Shown here: positions 1 to 5,045 of the stretch, piece by piece
How the letters are laid out: each line of letters starts with the position of its first letter
Position numbering within the stretch: the first letter of the stretch is position 1
Assembly (NCBI GenBank): GCA_030149995.1
Contig: JASLGV010000421.1
Coordinates: 1-5,045, forward strand
Reading direction: 5' to 3'
Source: Pedobacter sp.
Lineage (GTDB): Bacteria > Bacteroidota > Bacteroidia > Sphingobacteriales > Sphingobacteriaceae
DNA: 5,045 bases
Notes under the pieces: model-generated
The model's database searches: none
What the model was told of the DNA's origin: nothing
What the model saw: the letters and a program-made list of their open reading frames with translations, nothing else
Position numbers and translations under genes: made by a program

Positions 1-601
1 AATCCAGGTAATGATCTTCAATAAACCTTGAAAACTGTGTATTGGCTTCCTGTTTTTGCATGGTCAAAATTTCATGCATCTGCGGATCGTCCAGCTTTTC
101 AAGCTCCAGCTCCCAGAAAACGATCTTTTTATAAACATCTACCCATTCATCGTAGCTCAGCTTATCGTTCAGAGTCATCCCTAAGCGTCTGAAATCCTGC
201 TGATAAGCCATTGATGTTTTTTCGCTCACCAGGCGTTTGTTGTCTATAAGCTTCTTTATGGTTAAAAGCACCTGTTTCGGATTTACAGGTTTAATCAGGT
301 AATCATCAATCTTACTTCCAATTGCATCTTCCATTAGGTTTTCTTCCTCACTTTTGGTAATCAGCACCACGGGAACCTCAGGATTTAAATTTTTAATGGC
401 CGACAAGGTTTCAATTCCACTCATCCCCGGCATATTTTCATCTAAAAAAACCAGATCAAAATGCGATTTACCAAAAGCTTCGAGCGCATCGTTTCCATTG
501 GTAAAAGTCGTTACGTCGTATCCTTTTTCATTCAACAACATGATATGTGGTTTTAACAGGTCGATTTCGTCATCAGCCCATAAAATTCTGGTTTCTTGCA
601 T
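1..601 (-). CDS. porX: PorX-like response regulator (receiver + start of output region), 3' end beyond left edge
   Basis: The reverse strand reads open from ATG at 601-599 to the window edge (200 codons, no stop). Residues 1-120 form a CheY-like receiver domain: acidic pair D10/D11 in WADDE, phospho-acceptor D54 in FLDENMPG, T82 in ITKSEEE and K104 in YLIKPVNP. The DENMPG and TKSEEEN wording and the following KRLVSEK segment are typical of PorX. Residues about 125-200 are charged and helical, matching the linker or three-helix bundle that in PorX precedes a PglZ/alkaline-phosphatase-like domain; that domain would lie off the window. PorX is known as the response partner of PorY, controlling the type IX secretion system through the sigma factor SigP, and its PglZ domain cleaves oligonucleotides. 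It is a cytoplasmic protein, usually a little over 500 residues. The start is supported because the receiver begins directly at the expected first strand (TRILWADDE). Family assignment is firm; that it controls secretion in this host is inference. Confidence 0.88.
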   Translation of the reverse strand, partial: MQETRILWADDEIDLLKPHIMLLNEKGYDVTTFTNGNDALEAFGKSHFDLVFLDENMPGMSGIETLSAIKNLNPEVPVVLITKSEEENLMEDAIGSKIDDYLIKPVNPKQVLLTIKKLIDNKRLVSEKTSMAYQQDFRRLGMTLNDKLSYDEWVDVYKKIVFWELELEKLDDPQMHEILTMQKQEANTQFSRFIEDHYLD

Positions 602-612
602 ATATATATTTA

Positions 613-696
613 AAATAGGTAAAAATTGTCATTTAATAGCGGAGACAATCAAAATATAAATAAAAATAGCAATTTTTGTACCGTAACTACCTATTT
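613..696. repeat. Perfect 9-bp inverted repeat flanking the divergent region
   Basis: AAATAGGTA at 613-621 is the exact reverse complement of TACCTATTT at 688-696, with 66 bp between the arms. Read toward each gene, both arms have the form TACCTATTT followed by an AT-rich stretch, ending 11 bp from the porX-like ATG and 15 bp from the HD gene's TTG. The repeat is certain. A role, such as paired operators or duplicated -7-like elements, is inference; in such AT-rich DNA a chance match is possible, although the arm does contain GG/CC. Confidence 0.5.
625..649 (-). repeat. 6-bp inverted repeat, possible stem-loop in the porX-like leader
   Basis: ATTGTC at 625-630 pairs with GACAAT at 644-649, leaving a 13-nt loop that contains the only GC-rich patch of the region (GCGGAG on the plus strand). 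It lies 23 bp upstream of the porX-like ATG, so it would be in the leader if transcription starts upstream, or could be a protein-binding dyad. Six pairs with a 13-nt loop is a weak hairpin. Confidence 0.25.
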
Positions 697-707
697 AACT
701 ATTTTTA
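673..707 (+). promoter_or_regulatory. Candidate Bacteroidota promoter for the HD-domain gene
   Basis: TTTTTG at 673-678 could serve as the -33 element and TATTTTTA at 700-707 as the -7 element, matching TAnnTTTG except for the last base, with 21 bp between them. The -7 element ends 4 bp before the TTG start at 712, which would put the transcription start at or next to the start codon. In such AT-rich DNA this could be chance, so the call is tentative. Confidence 0.3.
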
Positions 708-711
708 ACGA

Positions 712-1935
712 TTGAATAAAAAGAAAATAATCAACGATCCGGTTTACGGATTTATCAGCATTCCGACAGAATTGGTATACGATGTCATTTCGCATCCCTA
801 TTTTCAGCGTTTGCGCTATATTAAACAGCTTGGCCTTACGCACCTGGTATATCCGGGGGCCTTGCATACGCGTTTTCATCACGCACTGGGTGCCATGCAC
901 CTGATGGGCCTTGCCATCGAAATTTTAAAAAGCAAGGGACACCAGATTTCTGCCGAAGAAGAAGAAGGTGCCATATTGGCCATATTACTACACGACATCG
1001 GTCATGGTCCTTTTTCGCATGCACTTGAACATTCGCTGGTAAGTGGTATTCGCCATGAAGATATTTCTACGCGGCTGATGCAGGAGCTCAACCAGCACTT
1101 CAACGGACAGCTTAGCCTGGCCATCGAAATTTTTAATGGTACCCACCCAAAAAAATACCTCCATCAACTTATTTCCGGCCAGCTGGATCTGGACCGTATG
1201 GACTACCTAAACCGCGACAGCTTTTTTACCGGCGTGAGCGAGGGTGTTATCAGCTTCGACCGCATTATTAAAATGTTCAACGTCTATGATGATGATCTCG
1301 TTATTGAAGAAAAAGGTATTTATTCAATCGAAAACTTTTTAATTGCCCGCCGCCTCATGTACTGGCAGGTATACCTGCACAAAACAGTTATTGCCGGCGA
1401 AATGGTGCTGGTTAAATTGCTGGCCCGGGCGAAAGCCCTTTCTGCTGCCGGCGAAAACCTGTTTGCTGCTCCTTCTCTGCAACACTTTTTGAAAAATGAT
1501 GTAACGGAAGAGATTTTCTTCAACCATCCGGAACATCTGGCACACTTTACCAACCTGGACGACCAGGATATTTACGCAGCTTTAAAGGTTTGGGTAAATC
1601 ATCCGGATAAGATCTTATCAACCCTGTGCAAAATGCTTACTTCGCGAACCTTATATAAGGTAGAGATGAGCCAGCAACAGGTAAGTGCAGACCGGCTTAA
1701 ATTTTTAGAAGATGCGGCCATCGATTTGTTTCATATAAATCCCGAAGATGTTTTTTATTTTGTCTTCACAGACAGCATCAAAAACCGGGCATATAGTGCA
1801 GGTCCTGGAAATATTAAAATTTTAATGAAAAATAACGACATTATAGACATAGCCAAAGCTTCAGATTTATCGAATTTAGAGTCGCTGCAGAAAACCGTTG
1901 AGAAATACATTCTCTGCTGCCCGAGAGGACTTTAA
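712..1935 (+). CDS. HD-domain phosphohydrolase, SAMHD1/dGTPase-like (COG1078/YwfO type)
   Basis: This 407-residue soluble protein has a complete metal-binding HD signature: H57 in TRFHHALG, H94-D95 in LLHDIGHGPFSH, and the distal D161 in LDLDRMDYLNRD, which lines up with the SAMHD1 and YwfO pattern. Residues about 45-180 form the HD core; the C-terminal half is mostly helical. Known relatives hydrolyse dNTPs or related nucleotides with divalent metal; the substrate here cannot be read from sequence. The start is TTG at 712: an in-frame TAA at 706-708 excludes any upstream start, the first in-frame ATG lies only inside the HD domain, and family-typical sequence (INDPVYGFI) begins at residue 6-7. 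No signal peptide or membrane segment is visible. It is divergent from the porX-like gene and 123 bp ahead of lpxD, which has its own promoter, so it need not share the lpx transcript. No clear terminator follows it. Confidence 0.9.
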   Translation: MNKKKIINDPVYGFISIPTELVYDVISHPYFQRLRYIKQLGLTHLVYPGALHTRFHHALGAMHLMGLAIEILKSKGHQISAEEEEGAILAILLHDIGHGPFSHALEHSLVSGIRHEDISTRLMQELNQHFNGQLSLAIEIFNGTHPKKYLHQLISGQLDLDRMDYLNRDSFFTGVSEGVISFDRIIKMFNVYDDDLVIEEKGIYSIENFLIARRLMYWQVYLHKTVIAGEMVLVKLLARAKALSAAGENLFAAPSLQHFLKNDVTEEIFFNHPEHLAHFTNLDDQDIYAALKVWVNHPDKILSTLCKMLTSRTLYKVEMSQQQVSADRLKFLEDAAIDLFHINPEDVFYFVFTDSIKNRAYSAGPGNIKILMKNNDIIDIAKASDLSNLESLQKTVEKYILCCPRGL

Positions 1936-2023
1936 GGTTTTTTAACAAAATAATTAATCCCCATACTCGTTTTATGTCTTATTATTGCGTAACAATACAC
2001 AAGACTTAACCAGAACAGGTTTT

Positions 2024-2054
2024 TTTGTTCATATCAATTTAACATATACCTTTG
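2024..2054 (+). promoter_or_regulatory. Promoter of the lpxD-lpxC/fabZ-lpxA operon (Bacteroidota consensus)
   Basis: TTTG at 2024-2027 is followed after exactly 19 bp by TACCTTTG at 2047-2054, a full match to the phylum's TAnnTTTG -7 element with proper spacing to the -33 element. It is the only such match in the 123-bp gap 1936-2058, and I see nothing else firm there. The -7 element ends 4 bp before the lpxD ATG, so transcription should begin within a few bases of the A of that ATG, implying little or no 5' leader. The match is direct; promoter activity is inferred. Confidence 0.72.
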
Positions 2055-2058
2055 TACG

Positions 2059-3135
2059 ATGCAATTTACTGCCAAGCAGATAAGCGAATTTTTAAACGGT
2101 ACCGTTGACGGTAACCCCGATGTATCCGTTACAGAGCTTTCTAAAATAGAAAACGGGAAAGAAGGCACCCTGTCTTTTCTTTCCAACCCCAAGTACGAAA
2201 ACTTTTTGTACTCGACACAAGCATCTGTTGTGATCGTTTCAAAAAGCTTTAAACCAACACAAAAATACACCAGTACCCTGATTAGGGTAGACAATCCTTA
2301 TAGTGCATTTACCATATTGCTCGATAAGTATAACGAGGCCATTAATGCACAAAAAGAACAATCCGGAATAGAGAGTTCTGCTTATGTACATCCAACTGCA
2401 CGCATTGGAAAAAATGTATTTATCGGCGCTTTTACGTACATCGCCGAAAATGTAGAAATTGGCGATGGTTGTAAAATAAATACCCAGACTTATATTGGCT
2501 CTGACACCAAAATTGGCAATAACTGCATCCTCTTTCCGGGTGTAAAAATTTACCACAGTTGCGTTATCGGCAACCGGGTAAACATTCATGCCAATACCGT
2601 TATTGGTAGCGACGGCTTCGGCTTTGCGCCGCAGATAGATGGAACTTACAATAAAATACCGCAGATCGGTAATGTAATTATTGAAGATGATGTAGAGATT
2701 GGCGCCAATACAGCAATAGACAGGGCCACCATGGGGTCTACCATCATCAGAAAAGGTGCTAAAATAGATAACCTGATCCAAATTGCCCACAATGTAGAAG
2801 TTGGTGCTAATACCGTTGTTGCTGCGCAAAGTGGAATTTCCGGCAGCACAAAAGTAGGCGCCAACAGTGTTATTGGAGGCCAGGTCGGCATTGCCGGCCA
2901 TTTAACGCTTGCAAGAGGTACGCAGATCGGTGCACAAGCAGGCATTAATTCAAACATTACAGAAGAAAATAAACAATGGAGTGGAAGCCCGGCTCAGCCT
3001 TTAAGTAACTGGATGCGTGCTTCTGTTATTTTTAAACATCTGCCTTCTATTCAAAAACGCATTAACATGCTTGAGTCAGAATTAAAGAAACTTACTGCTG
3101 AGTTGGAAAAGAACACAATACACAATGAACGTTAG
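2059..3135 (+). CDS. lpxD: UDP-3-O-(3-hydroxyacyl)glucosamine N-acyltransferase LpxD
   Basis: LpxD transfers a 3-hydroxyacyl chain from ACP to the free 2-amino group of UDP-3-O-acyl-glucosamine, the third step of lipid A synthesis, at the cytoplasmic side of the inner membrane. The 358 residues show the usual three parts: an N-terminal nucleotide-binding domain (about 1-100, with the LSFLSNPKY motif at 39-46), a left-handed beta-helix of hexapeptide repeats (about 105-300, e.g. IGKNVF, IGDGCK, IGNNCI, VGANTV), and a C-terminal helix (about 325-352) rich in Leu, Glu and Lys. The catalytic base is H244 in QIAHNVEVG, equivalent to E. coli H239; H281 corresponds to H276. Length is slightly above the E. 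coli protein (341). The ATG at 2059 fits the family N terminus (MQFTAKQISEFL). No Shine-Dalgarno precedes it, and the -7 promoter element sits 4 bp upstream. The last 11 bp overlap lpxC/fabZ. Confidence 0.97.
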   Translation: MQFTAKQISEFLNGTVDGNPDVSVTELSKIENGKEGTLSFLSNPKYENFLYSTQASVVIVSKSFKPTQKYTSTLIRVDNPYSAFTILLDKYNEAINAQKEQSGIESSAYVHPTARIGKNVFIGAFTYIAENVEIGDGCKINTQTYIGSDTKIGNNCILFPGVKIYHSCVIGNRVNIHANTVIGSDGFGFAPQIDGTYNKIPQIGNVIIEDDVEIGANTAIDRATMGSTIIRKGAKIDNLIQIAHNVEVGANTVVAAQSGISGSTKVGANSVIGGQVGIAGHLTLARGTQIGAQAGINSNITEENKQWSGSPAQPLSNWMRASVIFKHLPSIQKRINMLESELKKLTAELEKNTIHNER

Positions 3136-4534
3136 ACAAAAAACGATTAAAAAAGAGGTATCCGTTTCGGGCGTTGGCTTACATACCGGCGCAAATGTTA
3201 CCTTAACTTTTTGCCCCGCACCCGAAAATCATGGATTTAAATTTCAGCGAATTGATTTAGAAGGACAACCGATTGTTGATGCAGATGCAGATAATGTAAC
3301 AGATACTTCCCGTGGTACCACGATCAGTCAGAACGGCGCCAGCATCAGCACCGTTGAGCATGTAATGGCTTCGTTGATTGGTATGGATCTGGACAATGTT
3401 TTAATAAAACTAAACGGGCCTGAAACTCCTATTATGGATGGAAGTTCTATTCAGTTTATTGATTTACTGGAAGAAGCAGGTACCGTTGAACAAAATGCCG
3501 ACCGGGAATACTTTACCATTCCACACAACATAACTTATACAGAAACAGACAGAAAAGTAGAAATCGTAGCCATGCCGCTCGACGATTACCGCTTTACCTG
3601 TATGATCGATTATAACTCGCCGGTACTGGGCAGTCAGCATGCCGGTATATCAACCATTGCCGAATTCAAAAAGGAAATTGCTTCATGCCGTACCTTCTGT
3701 TTTCTGCACGAACTTGAGTATCAGCTGAAACACAACCTGATTAAAGGTGGCGATCTCAACAATGCAATCGTAATTGTTGATAAAGAAGTAACCAAAAACG
3801 AGTTAGACCATTTAGCAAAATTGTTTAACCGTAAAGATATAGATGTTGCGCCACAAGGTATCCTGAATAACATGGAGCTGCGCTATCAAAATGAGCCTGC
3901 GCGCCATAAGCTGCTTGATATGATTGGCGATCTTGCTTTGGTGGGTATGCATCTTAAAGGTCATATTATGGCCGCCAGACCAGGCCACGCAGCCAACATT
4001 GCTTTTGCAAAGAAGATAAAAGCCGCCATCAAAAAAGAAAAAAACAAAAAAGTTCAGAAAGTGTACGATCCATCTGCAAAGCCCTTGTATGATGTGGTAG
4101 AAATCATGAACATTCTTCCGCACAGACAACCATTCTTATTTGTAGATAAGATCATCGAGCTTTCAAAAAACCACGTGGTGGGGGTAAAAAACGTAACCAT
4201 GAACGAGGAGCTTTTTAAAGGACATTTCCCGGGTGCGCCGGTTTTTCCAGGCGTTATTCAGATTGAAGCCATGGCCCAGGTGGGTGGTATATTGGTTTTG
4301 AGTACCGTTCCGGATCCAAAGAATTACTTACCTTACTTCCTTAAAATAGACAATGTTCGTTTCCGGGCGCAGGTATTACCAGGCGACTCGATCGTTTTCC
4401 GTTGCGACTTACTTGAACCGATCAGACGTGGTATAGCACAAATGAAAGGTGTAGGGATGGTTGGCGAAAAAGTTGTGGTCGAAGCAGAAATGATGGCACA
4501 AGTTTCAAAAGTTAAACAAACCGATCCAGCTTAA
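3125..4534 (+). CDS. lpxC/fabZ: Bifunctional LpxC deacetylase / FabZ 3-hydroxyacyl-ACP dehydratase fusion
   Basis: A 469-residue fusion of two cytoplasmic enzymes. Residues 1 to about 300 are LpxC, the zinc deacetylase acting on UDP-3-O-acyl-GlcNAc, the committed step of lipid A synthesis. Zinc ligands are H79 (STVEHVMA), H261 and D265 ([10 protein letters not shown]); E78 is the general base and H288 in RPGHAAN matches E. coli H265. Residues about 325-465 are FabZ, a hotdog-fold dehydratase of fatty acid elongation: [12 protein letters not shown] at 330-341, then catalytic H367 in GHFPG and E381 in EAMAQ, spaced 14 apart as in E. coli FabZ. A Lys-rich linker (about 296-315) joins them. There is no stop or frameshift between the domains, and the fusion is the normal state in Bacteroidota. 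The ATG at 3125 lies inside the end of lpxD (11-bp overlap, +1 frame relative to lpxD), suggesting translational coupling; lpxA follows after 2 bp. The C terminus (SKVKQTDPA) does not resemble the E. coli LpxC degradation tail. Confidence 0.97.
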   Translation: MNVRQKTIKKEVSVSGVGLHTGANVTLTFCPAPENHGFKFQRIDLEGQPIVDADADNVTDTSRGTTISQNGASISTVEHVMASLIGMDLDNVLIKLNGPETPIMDGSSIQFIDLLEEAGTVEQNADREYFTIPHNITYTETDRKVEIVAMPLDDYRFTCMIDYNSPVLGSQHAGISTIAEFKKEIASCRTFCFLHELEYQLKHNLIKGGDLNNAIVIVDKEVTKNELDHLAKLFNRKDIDVAPQGILNNMELRYQNEPARHKLLDMIGDLALVGMHLKGHIMAARPGHAANIAFAKKIKAAIKKEKNKKVQKVYDPSAKPLYDVVEIMNILPHRQPFLFVDKIIELSKNHVVGVKNVTMNEELFKGHFPGAPVFPGVIQIEAMAQVGGILVLSTVPDPKNYLPYFLKIDNVRFRAQVLPGDSIVFRCDLLEPIRRGIAQMKGVGMVGEKVVVEAEMMAQVSKVKQTDPA

Positions 4535-4536
4535 TC

Positions 4537-5045
4537 ATGATACAACCTTTAGCATATATTCACCCACAGGCAAAGATTGCCGAAAATGTGGTAATTGAAC
4601 CGTTCGTTGTTATACATAAAGATGTTGTAATTGGCGAAGGCACTTGGATTGGTTCGAATGTAACCATTATGGATGGTGCCCGTATCGGAAAAAACTGTCG
4701 CATATTTCCCGGCGCTGTTATTTCCGGCGAGCCGCAGGATCTTAAATTTGCCGGTGAGGTAACTACAGCCGAAATTGGCGATAACACCACGATCCGCGAA
4801 TGCGTTACCATCAACCGTGGCACCAAAGACAGATGGAAAACGGTTATTGGCAGCAATTGCCTTATTCAGGCCTATTCTCATATTGCACACGATTGTGAAG
4901 TAGGAAACAACTGTATTTTCTCCAACAGCACCACCTTAGCCGGTCACATTACCATTGGTAACCATGTGGTACTTGCGGGCCTTGTTGCCATTCACCAGTT
5001 TGTTAAAGTGGGTTCTTACGCCTTTGTAACCGGCGGTTCACTGGT
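4537..5045 (+). CDS. lpxA: UDP-N-acetylglucosamine 3-O-acyltransferase LpxA, 3' end beyond right edge
   Basis: LpxA carries out the first step of lipid A synthesis, moving a 3-hydroxyacyl chain from ACP to the 3-OH of UDP-GlcNAc in the cytoplasm. The 169 complete codons visible (of about 260 in the family) are the hexapeptide-repeat beta-helix from residue 6 onward. Seen motifs: GEPQDLKF at 64-71, [12 protein letters not shown] at 85-96, and catalytic H118 in HIAHDC (E. coli H125), with H115, H137 (TLAGH) and H153 (AIHQF) matching E. coli H122, H144 and H160. G166 lines up with E. coli G173, the acyl-chain ruler position, which suggests a long acyl chain is accepted; this is inference from one residue. 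ATG at 4537 comes 2 bp after the lpxC/fabZ stop, so it is read from the same transcript and probably by coupled translation. The GEPQDLKF and RECVTI segments distinguish it from the LpxD paralogue upstream. Confidence 0.96.
   Translation, partial: MIQPLAYIHPQAKIAENVVIEPFVVIHKDVVIGEGTWIGSNVTIMDGARIGKNCRIFPGAVISGEPQDLKFAGEVTTAEIGDNTTIRECVTINRGTKDRWKTVIGSNCLIQAYSHIAHDCEVGNNCIFSNSTTLAGHITIGNHVVLAGLVAIHQFVKVGSYAFVTGGSL

Larger units (their letters stand above)
602..711. promoter_or_regulatory. AT-rich divergent intergenic region between porX-like gene and HD gene
   Basis: This 110-bp stretch separates two genes that point away from each other, so promoters for both are expected here. It is strongly AT-rich, has no Shine-Dalgarno sequence before either start, and contains several inverted repeats (listed separately). 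On the minus strand I found only imperfect -7 elements for the porX-like gene: TATATTTTG with three instead of two spacer bases (about 658-650), and TACCTATT at 621-614. Neither has a TTG at the proper 19-21 bp distance. The porX promoter is therefore unresolved. Confidence 0.5.

Noticed and set aside
354..659. Plus-strand open frame of 101 codons covering the porX-like N terminus
   Set aside because: It is antisense to the receiver domain, whose conserved D54, T82 and K104 show the minus strand is the coding one.
662..677. AAAAAT / ATTTTT hairpin in the divergent region
   Set aside because: A 6-bp A/T-only stem is expected by chance in DNA of this composition.
2008..2026. Possible rho-independent terminator after the HD gene (AACC, 6-nt loop, GGTT, then a T run)
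   Set aside because: The stem is only 4 bp and the T run doubles as the -33 region of the lpxD promoter. It is too weak to call.
2239..2901. Long (220-codon) open frame on the minus strand within lpxD, with others at 2646-2957 and 2034-2294
   Set aside because: They lie wholly or largely antisense to a well-supported lpxD. The hexapeptide repeat periodicity of lpxD keeps stops out of the opposite frames, and the translations are low-complexity reflections with no recognisable domain.
3971..4110. Possible artificial or recent joining of separate lpxC and fabZ genes
   Set aside because: The frame is continuous through a Lys-rich linker with no stop or start signal, and this fusion is the standard form in Bacteroidota.
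4549..4890. Overlapping minus-strand open frames inside lpxA
   Set aside because: Same cause as in lpxD: antisense shadows of beta-helix repeats, with no promoter or domain support.

Overview
The window looks like a chromosomal segment of a Bacteroidota bacterium, most likely from the Sphingobacteriaceae (Pedobacter/Mucilaginibacter-like). The supporting signs are the lpxC-fabZ gene fusion characteristic of this phylum, a PorX-type response regulator, a matching Bacteroidota promoter (TTTG, 19 bp, TAnnTTTG), absence of clear Shine-Dalgarno sequences, and AT-rich intergenic DNA. The genus is inferred from the feel of the protein sequences, not from a search.

Layout. On the minus strand, entering from the left edge, is the N-terminal 200 codons of a PorX-like response regulator (1-601). 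A 110-bp AT-rich divergent intergenic region (602-711) holds inverted repeats and a weak promoter candidate. On the plus strand follows an HD-domain phosphohydrolase (712-1935) that starts with TTG. A 123-bp gap (1936-2058) carries a strong promoter directly abutting lpxD. Then come lpxD (2059-3135), the fused lpxC/fabZ (3125-4534, overlapping lpxD by 11 bp) and lpxA (4537 to beyond the right edge, after a 2-bp gap).

Function. LpxA, LpxC and LpxD are the first three enzymes of lipid A synthesis (Raetz pathway): acylation of UDP-GlcNAc, deacetylation, and second acylation. FabZ, fused to LpxC, dehydrates the same (R)-3-hydroxyacyl-ACP pool that LpxA and LpxD draw on, so the operon sets acyl flow to lipid A against flow to phospholipid in one transcript. 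All catalytic residues I could place are intact in all of these proteins.

Nothing in the window looks like a new multi-gene system, mobile element, CRISPR array or RNA gene. The points most worth a second look are the apparent leaderless start of the lpx operon, the forced TTG start of the HD gene with a similarly placed promoter candidate, the inverted repeat in the divergent region, and the consequences of the LpxC-FabZ fusion for LpxC regulation.
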